64,000 nucleotides of DNA, taken from assembly GCF_022809775.1 (NCBI RefSeq), contig NZ_CP094380.1, positions 3,261,501 to 3,325,500 on the forward strand, given 5' to 3'. Positions 1 through 10,046 of the stretch are shown piece after piece (position 1 is the stretch's first letter; each line of letters opens with the position of its first letter). A program made the translations under genes and the position numbers. Source of the stretch: Pseudodesulfovibrio tunisiensis (GTDB lineage: Bacteria > Desulfobacterota > Desulfovibrionia > Desulfovibrionales > Desulfovibrionaceae). The notes beneath the pieces are model-generated. The model was not told the origin of the DNA, did not search any database, and saw only the letters and a program-made list of their open reading frames with translations.

Positions 1-136
1 AGGATGCCCGCCACCAGCGACGAGGCCATGTCGATGTGCCGGGGGCGGAGCGTGAACATGCCGTTCGGGCCTTCGGCCCGTACCTGAACGACCTCTTCGT
101 CCAGAAGCACGCGTGAGGGCAGGAGTACCTTGAACC

Positions 137-140
<4 letters not shown>
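1..140 (-). CDS. atpC: N-type F-ATPase epsilon subunit (partial, N-terminal part)
   Basis: This is the N-terminal 46 or so residues of the epsilon subunit of a membrane ATPase; the rest runs off the left edge. The peptide begins (M)RFKVLLPSRVLLDEEV and continues with LRPRHIDMASSLVAGI, which is the beta-sandwich start typical of epsilon subunits of the N-ATPase (sodium-type) subfamily, where 'LLPTRVLLDEEV' and 'LLPRHIDF' are characteristic. The GTG start overlaps the atpD stop as GTGA, so the two are translationally coupled. The order beta then epsilon at the head of the operon is the known N-ATPase order (atpDCQRBEFAG); in ordinary F-ATPase operons these two genes come last. The ion specificity cannot be judged because the c subunit is outside the window. 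Confidence 0.8.
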
Positions 141-1517
<1,377 letters not shown>

Positions 1518-2492
1518 CTAGAAGCAGACCCAGAGCGAGGCTCCGCGCAGTTCCTTGAATATTTTCCGGGCCACGGATCCCACAAGCAGCTTGTCCAGCA
1601 ACCCGCGGTCCGAGCCTGCGCTGCCGATGGCGACCGCCGCGTATTTTCCGGCGTGGATTTCCTGAAGAATGCTGCGCGCCGGGTTGGAGGCGTGCAGGAT
1701 GTGCCGGGTGATGCGGTCCTCGGGCATGCCTGCGGTGGTCATGATGTCCACGGCCTTGGCCATGGTGGCTTCGGATTCGGCCAGCGTGCGTTTGCCCGAG
1801 TCGTGCACATGCAGCACGGTCACGTCCTGCCCGGGTTCGTCCGCCAGAATGAAGCCCACATGGTCGGCCATGCGTTCCGATGGTGCGGAATCGTCCACGC
1901 AGAGCAGCACGTTCCTGCGCCCGTGTTCGGGCGGGCGGCATATCCAGAAGGGAAAGCTGATGCGGTCGGACAGGCTTTCCAGAAGTTCGCGGGACACGGA
2001 CTTGTCCATGAGTTCCTCGATCTTCATCTGGGTGCGTCTGCCCAGCACCACGGCGTCGTACTGGCCGGAGCGGCCTTCGCGCACGATGTGGTGCCCCTTG
2101 CTCATCTGGGATGGCGTGATCTTGATTTCGATGTTTTCGGCAGGAAATCCGGCAGCGGTGAACCCCCGTTTTGCATCGTCCAGTACCTTGTGGGCCTTGC
2201 GTTCCCCGGCTTCGGTTCGGCTTTCCATGAGCTCCAGACTTTCGAAGTCCTTTTCCTCGTCCCAGACAACGCCCTGGGCCGGAAGCACATTCATCAGGGT
2301 CAGGCGGACCTGGTCCTTGTTCGTGAAGAACGAGGACACGAATTCCAGCCCGGCCCGGGCCTTGGCAATGGGGCTGACTGCAAGCAGCAGGTGCCTGTTC
2401 AGGGTGTCCAGCTCGGCCTTTTCCTCGCCCTGATCTGCGGCGTAGCCCGAGGCCTCCAGCACTTTCTTCAGAATATCGCCTTTCCGATCCAT
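1518..2492 (-). CDS. tandem universal stress protein (UspE-like)
   Basis: A 324-residue protein with two Usp alpha/beta domains. The first spans about residues 32-185 (LLLAVSPIAKARAGLEF near its start, YDAVVLGRR towards its end). The second spans about 190-320 and starts RRNVLLCVDDSAPSERMADH. The second domain ends GSAGSDRGLLDKLLVGSVARK, close to the G-2X-G-9X-G(S/T) ATP-binding signature, so it probably binds ATP; the first domain has a weaker version (GRRTQMKI...SVSRELLES). The start has GGGAG seven bases upstream. It is immediately upstream of the N-ATPase atpD and probably cotranscribed, suggesting a link between energy or salt stress and sodium-ATPase expression, but that is inference. 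Confidence 0.8.
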   Translation of the reverse strand: MDRKGDILKKVLEASGYAADQGEEKAELDTLNRHLLLAVSPIAKARAGLEFVSSFFTNKDQVRLTLMNVLPAQGVVWDEEKDFESLELMESRTEAGERKAHKVLDDAKRGFTAAGFPAENIEIKITPSQMSKGHHIVREGRSGQYDAVVLGRRTQMKIEELMDKSVSRELLESLSDRISFPFWICRPPEHGRRNVLLCVDDSAPSERMADHVGFILADEPGQDVTVLHVHDSGKRTLAESEATMAKAVDIMTTAGMPEDRITRHILHASNPARSILQEIHAGKYAAVAIGSAGSDRGLLDKLLVGSVARKIFKELRGASLWVCF

Positions 2493-2651
2493 GATAGGCT
2501 CCCTTGAGTTGGGTATACGCTACCTTAATGAATGGGAAACGCAAAACATATTTTCCGCGAAAAGGAAGGCTCGGAAAAAGGCGGTGCTGGTGGGCGGCTG
2601 CTTGGGGAAGGGAAATGCGACTGCCTGCGGCAGGGATTCGGAAATGACCGG

Positions 2652-3920
2652 TCAGTTCTGATTCACGAAATAGCTGATGCGGGAACGGGGTGAGAGGTAC
2701 TGGAATATTTCCGGGGGCAGGTGCTTGGGGCGGATGGATTTTTCCACTCGCAGATCGTCACCGTCGGCAAGGTCCACGATCAGCGCTTCCTTTTTGGGAA
2801 CTTCGGAATCGTAGAGCACCACGCTGGGCCGGAGCTGATTCTGCGGATTCACGGCCATGACCATGCCGATGGCTCCGTTGGACAGCTGGACCACGGTGCC
2901 GGGTGGATACACGCCGAGGCAGCGGATGAACAGGGCGAGCAACTCCACGTCGAACAGGTGCTTCTGCTGGCCGAACATGTAGGACAGGGCCAGATAGGGC
3001 GTCAGGGAATCATCCGGGTCCGGCGAGTTGCACAGGTTGTCGTAGGCATCGGCAATAGCCGTGATGCGAGCCAGCCTGTCGATGCCATCGGCCTTGAGGC
3101 CCATTGGATATCCCGAACCGTCCATGCGTTCGTGATGCTGGGCCACGGCCGGAAGTGCCTGTTCGGGAAATGCCGGAATGGCGCGCATCATGTCGGCTCC
3201 GTATTCCGGATGCCTTTCAACGAGATCCTGTTCGGGGCGGGTCAGGGGGCCGCGTTTCCTGAGCAGTTTCCTTTCCAGCCGCTCCTTGCCGATGTCGTGG
3301 AACAGAGCCCCCATGCCCAGACAGACGAGCTCATCCCTGTCCAGACCGGCGAGTCGTCCGGTCATCATGGAGAGCACGGCCACATTCAGCGGGTGGGAAT
3401 AGACCCGTTCCCCGGGGTCCATCACGTTCATCAGATGCAGGGTGGATTCCGTGTCATGCAGAAAATTGTCCGTCAGCCGGTCCACAAAGGCCAGCGCCTG
3501 ATCCACGGAGTGCGCGTCGCCCCGGACCAGCCCCTTGAGAATCGAGGAGAACGCGGCAAGGCATTCGGCGTATCTGCCCTCGCATTCGGCTATGCGCTGC
3601 TTTTTTTCCTGAAGGCGGCGCGTGCGTTCCCGTTTTTCGTCCCACAGTGCTTCGATGTCCTGGTCGGAAATCGGCGGAGTTGTCGGTGCCGGTTTTCGTT
3701 CCTTGGGGGCAAGGGGCAGCACGTCGCTTTTTTCCGGAATGCAGATGAGTTCCGTGACGCCGAGCTGGCGCAGTAGCGCGATCTGTTTGTCGTCGCGAAT
3801 CTTGAAGCTGTTGAACAGGAAGGGATGATCGAACCAGCGCGCCCGTTCCAGGCGAATGAAGACGCCGGGTCGGAGCTGATCCACGCTGATGCGGTATTCG
3901 GGCATGTCCGGGCTGACCAT
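2652..3920 (-). CDS. HD-GYP domain protein with N-terminal DUF3391-like domain
   Basis: Probable cyclic di-GMP phosphodiesterase of 422 residues. The N-terminal 70 residues (YRISVDQLRPGVFIRLE) resemble the DUF3391 module common before HD-GYP domains. A charged, probably coiled-coil stretch follows around residues 85-120 (EKRERTRRLQEKKQRIAECE). The HD-GYP domain covers about 145-350 and retains HDIGKE, HHERMDGSGYP and IADAYDNL, so metal ligands and the GYP signature look intact. A C-terminal beta-rich tail (PPGTVVQLSNGAIGMV) is usual for the family. An alternative start five codons downstream (MPEYR) is possible. It is flanked by single genes and seems to be monocistronic. Confidence 0.85.
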   Translation of the reverse strand: MVSPDMPEYRISVDQLRPGVFIRLERARWFDHPFLFNSFKIRDDKQIALLRQLGVTELICIPEKSDVLPLAPKERKPAPTTPPISDQDIEALWDEKRERTRRLQEKKQRIAECEGRYAECLAAFSSILKGLVRGDAHSVDQALAFVDRLTDNFLHDTESTLHLMNVMDPGERVYSHPLNVAVLSMMTGRLAGLDRDELVCLGMGALFHDIGKERLERKLLRKRGPLTRPEQDLVERHPEYGADMMRAIPAFPEQALPAVAQHHERMDGSGYPMGLKADGIDRLARITAIADAYDNLCNSPDPDDSLTPYLALSYMFGQQKHLFDVELLALFIRCLGVYPPGTVVQLSNGAIGMVMAVNPQNQLRPSVVLYDSEVPKKEALIVDLADGDDLRVEKSIRPKHLPPEIFQYLSPRSRISYFVNQN

Positions 3921-4092
3921 GCCTCTGTATACGGAATCGCTTTTTAATGTACAAGTATAGAGAGCACTTGTCCGAGAGTAGGAAAAAGTTTCGTTTTTGC
4001 GTATTGTCAGAGTGAAATAATTCCTTTACCCAGATCGTTCGTGCAAATGATAATCGAATGACGGAAAGCCGTCTTGATACTGATGGAGAAGC

Positions 4093-4584
4093 ATGAGCAA
4101 ATCTCGCAACAGACCAATACTCAAGACAATCGTCCTCAGCGGTATCTTTGTCATCGCCGCCCTGGCCGCTGGGCTGGGTGGCGGCTATCTCCAGCATGTG
4201 GTGCTGGATGCGCCGGACAGGGTGCCCCTTGCCGAGAACATCCGCATCAAGGGAGATGTGTCGATCAGGGAGCTTGACCTGTCCAGAGCCGAGGTTGTCC
4301 AGCTGAATTCCTGCATCCGGTCGCACAGGGGCATTTTCGATAGCGTGGATATTTATCTGGACTCGGTCGAGGATGTTCGCGTGTTCGACAAGTCGTCCCG
4401 GCTCAGTTGGGCCATGGTGCTCGATGCCGGAGAGGATTGCGAGGTGCGGTCGTGGGTCCGCAAGGTGGAACGCGGACGGCTGGTGGCCCATGTGGTCTCC
4501 TACATGAACAAGGCTGCCGGCGAGTACCGCCATTTCCGTAAGTTCGAGGATGTGCGCCGGGAATTTCGGTGCATCTACATCTGA
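4093..4584 (+). CDS. hypothetical membrane-anchored protein
   Basis: A 163-residue protein I do not recognise. Residues 9-30 form one hydrophobic segment (ILKTIVLSGIFVIAALAAGLGG), either a signal anchor or an uncleaved signal peptide. The rest is soluble, with a predicted alpha/beta pattern and two cysteines (SCIRSH and DCEVRSW) plus a third near the end (FRCIYI). The central part (DSVDIYLDSVEDVRVFDKSSRLSWAM) looks like a small extracytoplasmic domain. The ATG has GGAG a few bases upstream. It precedes the AEC-type transporter gene by about 70 bases on the same strand and may be cotranscribed with it. Confidence 0.6.
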   Translation: MSKSRNRPILKTIVLSGIFVIAALAAGLGGGYLQHVVLDAPDRVPLAENIRIKGDVSIRELDLSRAEVVQLNSCIRSHRGIFDSVDIYLDSVEDVRVFDKSSRLSWAMVLDAGEDCEVRSWVRKVERGRLVAHVVSYMNKAAGEYRHFRKFEDVRREFRCIYI

Positions 4585-4653
4585 TTTCCCTTTTTCCCCT
4601 CCATGTCCCCCGATCCTGTTGACCCCCCTTGCGCGCGGGCGTAAGGCAGTGGC

Positions 4654-5566
4654 ATGTTGGACATCATCCTTGCCATCACCCCGATCTTCGGACTGATTCT
4701 GTTCGGTTGCGTGCTTCGGCGCATGGATTTTCCCGGACCGGACTTCTGGCCGGTTTCCGAGCGCCTTACCTATTATGTATTGTTTCCGGCCATGCTCATG
4801 CACGGCCTGTCCGGCAGGCAGATTCAGGCTGGCGGTTTTCCCATTGCCGGAGCCATTGCCGGGTCCGTGGTTCTGGTCTTTCTCGGCCTGCGCTGGCTGC
4901 GCCCCCGGCTGGGCATGTCCGGTCCGGCCTACACTTCGGTGCTTCAGGGCAGCATTCGGCCCAATACCTATGTCGCCATGTCCGTGGCCGCCGGCCTGCT
5001 GGGACCGGACTGGATGGCTTTGTCCGCCGTGGCTCTGCTTACCATCATCCCCCTTGTCAACGTGCTTTGCGTGCTGGCGCTGGCCCGACACGGGAACAAC
5101 GCCGGTGGCGGGCTGCTCAAGGTGCTCAAGGAACTGGCCAGGAATCCCCTGATTCTGTCCTGCGTGGTTGGTCTCGCCATGAATTGGGGCGGCTGGTCCC
5201 TGCCGCCGGTGGTGGACAATCTGTTCGCCATTCTGGGAACTGCGGCCCTGCCCATGGGTCTGCTTGCCGTGGGCGCGGGATTCCGTTTCGATGGAGTCAT
5301 GGACGGCGGCGCGCGGGCTGGCGGTTTCCTCGGCAGCGCATCTCGTGGCTCTGCCCGTGCTGGCCGCGATCATCGCCCGGGGGCTGGCCGGGGATGTGCT
5401 GGCCGTGCGCACGGCCGTGATTTACACCGCCATACCCGTTGCCGTGTCCGCGTTCATTCTGGCCCGGCAGATGGGCGGGGACCATCGGCTCATGGCCCAG
5501 ATCATCACGTTTCAGACCCTTCTTTCCGCCGCGACCCTGCCCGTGGCTCTCATGGTGCTGGCCTGA
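4654..5566 (+). pseudogene. AEC-family transporter, frameshifted near 5311-5316
   Basis: Auxin efflux carrier (AEC) family permease, a class that includes malate and other organic-anion carriers. The first frame gives TM segments starting LDIILAITPIFGLILFGCVLRR, the family motif region YYVLFPAMLMHGLS, and later GSIRPNTYVAMSVAAGLLG and LPMGLLAVGAGFRFDG. At about 5311-5316, in a GC-repeat GCGCGCGGG, the frame switches by one base. The remaining helices (LAVSSAAHLVALPVLAAII and TAVIYTAIPVAVSAFILARQMGGD) are read in the next frame to a stop at 5566. Joined, the protein is about 303 residues, normal for the family, so only one base separates it from an intact gene. Sequencing error in the GC repeat is a plausible alternative to real inactivation. 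Confidence 0.7.
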
Positions 5567-5678
5567 TTTGGCGGTGGGAGCTGTCCTTGTTTTCGGAAAA
5601 ACCCCTTGTGTTCGGGTAGAATATGAGCAAGTATGCCGCTACTTGTTGTAACTGCATTCTCTGTGAGGAGTGACGAAT

Positions 5679-6176
5679 ATGGCGAAAGATTTTCGGGACC
5701 ATCTGGTCGAGGCCATGCGGCATGAGGAGTTCGGGCGCACGTTCAAGGAAATCCGGTTCGGCATGAAGTTGGTGCTGTCGTTTCAGGCCAGTGCGCTGCA
5801 CGCGTGCGAACCCGCGGAAACCCTTGATGACCCTCATGCCTACACCCAGTGGGAAGTGACTGTCCGTCAGATCAACAAGCCCGTGGACACACCCGGGATC
5901 GGGGCATGGGATTCCTTCAAGGAAAAGGAGTGGGCCAAGCCGTTCGACCGCCCGGAATTCCAGCGCGACATGATCGGGGAATTCATTCCCACCGAGCATT
6001 GTCAGCAGTTGTATGAGGACGTGCTGGCCTATGCTCTGGAAAAGGGCCACATGGAATCCGAGGATGACATTACCATTCTCGAGGCCGACGAAAATCTCAA
6101 GATGAAGCATATCAAGGCCTGTCGCGGCTGTGCAGGGGCCAAGGCCGGGAAGCCCGCGCCTGCTCCGGCAAAATAG
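5679..6176 (+). CDS. hypothetical protein with C-terminal CRGC motif
   Basis: A 165-residue soluble protein of unknown function. The ATG at 5679 is chosen over an upstream GTG because GAGGAG lies eight bases before it. The N-terminal half (DFRDHLVEAMRHEEFGRTFKEIRFGMKLVLSFQ) is amphipathic helix. The C-terminus has acidic DDITILEADENLKMKHIKACRGCAGAKAG, with a CRGC pair that could bind metal or form a disulfide, and ends in an Ala/Pro/Lys-rich tail. No enzyme signature is visible. It is followed directly by a strong terminator. Confidence 0.55.
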   Translation: MAKDFRDHLVEAMRHEEFGRTFKEIRFGMKLVLSFQASALHACEPAETLDDPHAYTQWEVTVRQINKPVDTPGIGAWDSFKEKEWAKPFDRPEFQRDMIGEFIPTEHCQQLYEDVLAYALEKGHMESEDDITILEADENLKMKHIKACRGCAGAKAGKPAPAPAK

Positions 6177-6203
6177 TCCGAATTCGCGAATGCGACATGC
6201 ACG

Positions 6204-6238
6204 CGTCCGTCACTTCAGGGTGGCGGACGTTTTTTTTG
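6204..6238 (+). terminator. intrinsic terminator after the 5679 gene
   Basis: The stem CGTCCG-TCAC pairs with GTG-GCGGACG around a TTCAGG loop and is followed by eight Ts. It ends the hypothetical-protein transcript. The 380 bases from here to the next gene hold no supported gene; they are AT-rich towards the end and must contain the promoter of the SulP gene. Confidence 0.85.
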
Positions 6239-6618
6239 CTTTTTTTTCAAAAAAATTTTGAAGGCCTCCTAACCCGTTTTGTCTCGGTCGATTCGGAAAG
6301 ACGCGGTCAGGGAAGTGGTGCAGGGCTTGTCCCGCATCACGTCTGAATCCGGAAATGCTGAAAGGATAACGGGTTGCGTTCGTCTTCGGGAATGTGATTT
6401 CGAGTACATGCACGTCTTTCGGGCCTCTTTTGGGGGGAATCGCAAGCTGGATTTCCGGACAAAACCGTCCCGGAAAAGGGTAAAATACCTGTGCATGTGA
6501 AAAAAATCATAATCAACGTACCGAAATATTGTACTTTTTTTTCGAGGGGTCGGACTTGCAAACTGATCAGGAGAGGCGTACACCTCGCGCTCCGAACGAT
6601 CAGGAGGCAAGGAATTTC

Positions 6619-8277
6619 ATGGCTGGTTTCACAGCGGCACATTTGGTGCCGGAAAGCATATTGACGTTGAGAAAGGGGTATTCCCTGGAAAAGCTGGGCC
6701 AGGACGTGTTGGCCGGGATAACCGTCGGCATCGTGGCCCTGCCCTTGGCCATGGCGTTTGCCATCGCCTCGGGCGTGACCCCAGACCGGGGCATTTTCAC
6801 GGCCATTGTCGCGGGCGTGTTCATTTCCCTGTTCGGCGGCTCCCGCTACCAGATCGGCGGACCCACCGGCGCATTCGTGGTGATCCTGTTCAACATCATC
6901 CAGAAGCATGGTTACGACGGACTCGTGGTCTGCGTGCTCATGGCCGGCGTGCTGCTCATTCTCATGGGATTCTGCCGTCTCGGCACCCTGATCAAGTACA
7001 TTCCGTATCCCGTGACCACCGGATTCACCGCCGGTATCGCCGTTCTGATCTTTTCGGGACAGGTCAAGGATTTTCTCGGCATGCAGGGCGCGGACCTGCC
7101 CCCGGATTTTCTGGGCAAATGGAGCTATTATCTCGGGCATCTGGATCAGATAGACTTCGGCACTCTCGGGGTGTCGGCAATCGCGCTGGCCGTGATCATT
7201 CTTGTCCGCCGTTTCATCCCGCGCATTCCCGCACCGATTGTGGGCGTGGTTGCCGCATCCTGTCTGGCTCTGCTTCTCGGAGCCGGTGCCGAGACCATTG
7301 GCGACAGGTTCGGCGGCATTCCGGACCACATGCCCGCGCTGTCGTTTCCGGACGTGAGCCTTGCCCAGATGCGGCTTCTGTTCCCGGATGCGTTGGCCAT
7401 CGCGCTGCTGGCGGGCATCGAATCCCTGCTTTCCTGCGCTGTTGCCGACGGCATGACCGGTGAACAGCACAATTCCGATATGGAACTGGTCGCGCAGGGC
7501 GTGGCCAATCTCGGTGCAGTTGCGTTCGGCGGCATTGCCGCTACCGGCGCCATTGCCCGTACCGCGACCAACATCAAGGCCGGTGCATATTCGCCCGTGG
7601 CTGGCATCGTGCATTCCCTGACCCTGCTCTGCTTCATCCTGCTGCTGTCGGACATGGCGTCCTACATCGCCCTTGGCAGTCTTGCCGCAGTGCTGATGGT
7701 CGTGGCCTGGGACATGAGCGAGGTCCAGAAGTTCATTCGGCTCATGCATGCGCCCAAGACCGATATTTTCGTGCTTCTTCTGACCTTTGCGGTCACCGTG
7801 ATGGTGGACCTGACCACGGCCGTGCTGACCGGCGTGGTGCTGGCCGCCATGCTGTTCATGCGCCGCATGAGCGAGGCCACCGAGGTCCTGCCGGTTCGCA
7901 GCGAAAAGGGAGAGAATTTCTACAGTGGCGAGTACATGGGCAAGGAAATTCAGTCCTACGAGATCGACGGCCCGTTCTTTTTCGGCGTGGCCTCCCGATT
8001 TCGCAGCACCATGAACGCCATGCAGCAGCAGCCCAAGGTCTACATTCTGCGCATGGATCATGTGCCCTTTGTGGACTCCACCGGCATGTTCGCTCTGGAA
8101 ACCTTCATCAGCCAGTGCCGCAGGGGCGGTTCCATCGTGCTGATTTCCGGGGTTCGGGAAAATGTGCTGGAACGGATGCGGAATCTGGGCGTGCTGGATT
8201 CCGTGGGCGCGGGCAACGTGTTTGCCGAATACGAAGACTCACTGCGCTACGCTTTCGAGCTTGTCTGGGAAGGGTAG
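6619..8277 (+). CDS. SulP-family anion permease with STAS domain
   Basis: A 552-residue SulP/SLC26 transporter, probably for sulfate or another anion such as bicarbonate. The N-terminal region carries the SulP signature area (AGITVGIVALPLAMAFAIASGV, then FISLFGGSRYQIGGPTGAFVV), followed by ten or more hydrophobic segments to about residue 420. A C-terminal STAS domain covers about 440-550 and contains the conserved VDSTGMFALE helix start. The start at 6619 is preferred because AGGAGG and AAGGA lie just upstream; longer in-frame extensions lack a ribosome site. In a sulfate reducer sulfate uptake is plausible, but substrate cannot be read from sequence. Confidence 0.88.
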   Translation: MAGFTAAHLVPESILTLRKGYSLEKLGQDVLAGITVGIVALPLAMAFAIASGVTPDRGIFTAIVAGVFISLFGGSRYQIGGPTGAFVVILFNIIQKHGYDGLVVCVLMAGVLLILMGFCRLGTLIKYIPYPVTTGFTAGIAVLIFSGQVKDFLGMQGADLPPDFLGKWSYYLGHLDQIDFGTLGVSAIALAVIILVRRFIPRIPAPIVGVVAASCLALLLGAGAETIGDRFGGIPDHMPALSFPDVSLAQMRLLFPDALAIALLAGIESLLSCAVADGMTGEQHNSDMELVAQGVANLGAVAFGGIAATGAIARTATNIKAGAYSPVAGIVHSLTLLCFILLLSDMASYIALGSLAAVLMVVAWDMSEVQKFIRLMHAPKTDIFVLLLTFAVTVMVDLTTAVLTGVVLAAMLFMRRMSEATEVLPVRSEKGENFYSGEYMGKEIQSYEIDGPFFFGVASRFRSTMNAMQQQPKVYILRMDHVPFVDSTGMFALETFISQCRRGGSIVLISGVRENVLERMRNLGVLDSVGAGNVFAEYEDSLRYAFELVWEG

Positions 8278-8337
8278 CGATACGACCCACTAGGGGGGCT
8301 CCCGGTCTGTGCAGCGACAATGGACCGGGATGCAAAA

Positions 8338-8387
8338 AGCCGAAGCCGGGCGCAAGGGGAACGCGCCGGGCTTCGGCTCTTTTTTTG
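8338..8387. terminator. bidirectional terminator between sulP and the DUF554 gene
   Basis: A long GC stem (AGCCGAAGCCGGGCGC with its complement ending GCTTCGGCT) is followed by a T7 run on the plus strand; an A-rich stretch precedes it. It lies between two convergent genes. Confidence 0.85.
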
Positions 8388-8398
8388 TCAGGAAAAGA

Positions 8399-9082
8399 TC
8401 AGGAAAAGATCAGGGAAAGCGCGACTACGTAGACCAGCGAGGGCAGCAGGCTCAACAGCTTGATTTCCTTGATCTCCAGCAGGGTGATGCCGATGCCGAG
8501 AATGAGCAGGCCGCCGCAGGCCGTTGCCTGGTCGATGAGCAGGGGAGTGCAGTAGCTTTGCAGCACGCCAGCGCCCAGAGTCATGCCGCCCTGATAGATC
8601 AGCACGGGCAGAAAGGAGAACAGCACGCCCGACCCGTAGGTTGCTGACAGGGCAATGGCTGCAAAACCATCGAGAATGGATTTGGTGAACAGGATGGTGG
8701 TGTCGCCCCGCAGACCTTCCTCCAGCGAGCCCAGAATGGCCATGGCGCCGATGCAGAAGATGAGCGACGACGTGACCAGCCCGTCCGTGAACCGTTCGTT
8801 GGATGAGCCGATCATGGTCTTGACGCGTTCGGCCAGCCGTTCGAACAGGGAGTCCAGTCGGAGCAGCTCCCCGGTAATTCCCCCCAGAAGTATGGCAAAG
8901 ATCACAATGAGGATGTTCTGGACCTTGAAGGCCATCTGCAGGCCGATGAGGATGGTGCAGAGTCCCAGTCCCTGAAATACGATGGTGCGGATGCGGTCGG
9001 GAAATCGGCTTTGCAGCATGCAGCCGAGCACGCTGCCGCAGATGATGGCCAGGGCATTGACAAGGGAGCCGACGGGGATCAT
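8399..9082 (-). CDS. DUF554 family membrane protein (YqgA/YdfK-like)
   Basis: A 227-residue integral membrane protein of the DUF554 family, whose function is not firmly known. It begins MIPVGSLVNALAIICGSVLGC, the typical family start, followed by GLCTILIGLQMAFK, LIVIFAILLGGITGELL and six or so further hydrophobic segments, with the family motif SSLIFCIGAMAILGSLEEGL. The start at 9082 is chosen because the family begins at this methionine; a longer frame would add a non-hydrophobic Arg/Pro-rich extension without a ribosome site. It is monocistronic and convergent with the SulP gene. Confidence 0.85.
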   Translation of the reverse strand: MIPVGSLVNALAIICGSVLGCMLQSRFPDRIRTIVFQGLGLCTILIGLQMAFKVQNILIVIFAILLGGITGELLRLDSLFERLAERVKTMIGSSNERFTDGLVTSSLIFCIGAMAILGSLEEGLRGDTTILFTKSILDGFAAIALSATYGSGVLFSFLPVLIYQGGMTLGAGVLQSYCTPLLIDQATACGGLLILGIGITLLEIKEIKLLSLLPSLVYVVALSLIFS

Positions 9083-9222
9083 GGCAAGCCTACCGAAAAA
9101 AGGTTGATTGGAAAGGCCAGAGCTAGCAGGTCGTCGATGCCAAGGCAACAATCTTCTTGTTTGCGACACCTCGAAAATATTGACACAGCCCCCACTCTTC
9201 CCCTATGAAGAACCTCTCCCGC

Positions 9223-9309
9223 GCCGGGGTGGCGGAATTGGTAGACGCAGCGGACTCAAAATCCGCCGGGGTTCGCCCCTTGAGAGTTCGAGTCTCTCCC
9301 TCGGTACCA
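9223..9309 (+). tRNA. tRNA-Leu(CAA)
   Basis: An 87-nt tRNA that folds as class II. The acceptor is GCCGGGG/CCTCGGT (with a G-U first pair), the D-arm contains GGCGGAATTGGTAGAC, the anticodon stem-loop GCGGA-CTCAAAA-TCCGC gives anticodon CAA, the variable arm is long, and the T-arm is GAGAG-TTCGAGT-CTCTC. CCA is encoded. It marks the boundary between housekeeping DNA and the carnitine cluster. Confidence 0.95.
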
Positions 9310-9318
9310 AGGAAAAAC

Positions 9319-9354
9319 AGGCACTTGCAGGATATTTCTGCGAGTGCCTTTTCT
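9319..9354 (+). terminator. terminator of tRNA-Leu
   Basis: AGGCACTTGCAG pairs with CTGCGAGTGCCT (one G-U) and is followed by TTTTC, ten bases after the tRNA. Confidence 0.85.
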
Positions 9355-10046
9355 TGTTCCCATAATCTTTCCGCAATTCTTCCGGGTGGCTTGCTGTGGT
9401 GTACAGTGGCGAGGCCTACGGGAAGGGGGGCTTGCAGATCCTCCGAGGACTTTTGCGGCCGTCCTTCGGCGGCAATTGAAGCAATCCAGTGGAATGGGGC
9501 TGATTCTCAATGGCCGTAGCGTGGCATTCGTTTTTCTTGCGCCGGGTTGGGCATTCGGGAAATTCGTTTGATTCGTCATCGTGCGCTTCGAGGAAAAGCT
9601 TCCACGAACTGCGCCTGAACGAGAGTCTGATGCATTTCGTGCAAGACGATCCGTCTGTCATCACCAAGTCCAACGGGATTGCAACGTCGTGATCGTGAGG
9701 ATGAAAAAACGTTGAAACATACTGTTTTTTTCATGCCGAAGGCTTTCATTTCCGCCTACTTGTAATAAAAATAATTGGTTACGTCGGGCTGAAAAAAGTT
9801 GTCGGCGTTGGGCCCCTGATTTTGTCTGAGAATGGGCGACATGAAGCTTGACATCTCCCGATTTCGCGGCACAAGTAGAGCGACCAAGACTCTTGTGCCG
9901 ATTATAACAATCCGCAACAGAACTGTGTGAATTGAGGAAAACCGTGTGCTTTTCCATGGTCTGCTACGATCGTTGATTTGACACGCGAATATTAACGTGG
10001 ATTCAATACTGTTTTACGTTTCAATGCTTATCGCAGGTGTTCCACT
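9355..10046. other. intergenic region upstream of the sigma-54 activator
   Basis: No gene can be supported here. The left half is moderately GC-rich and the right half clearly AT-rich. An inverted repeat GGCACAAG...CTTGTGCC with a 16-base spacer lies at 9868-9899, about 150 bases before the activator start. It could be an operator or a hairpin in its leader. Confidence 0.5.
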
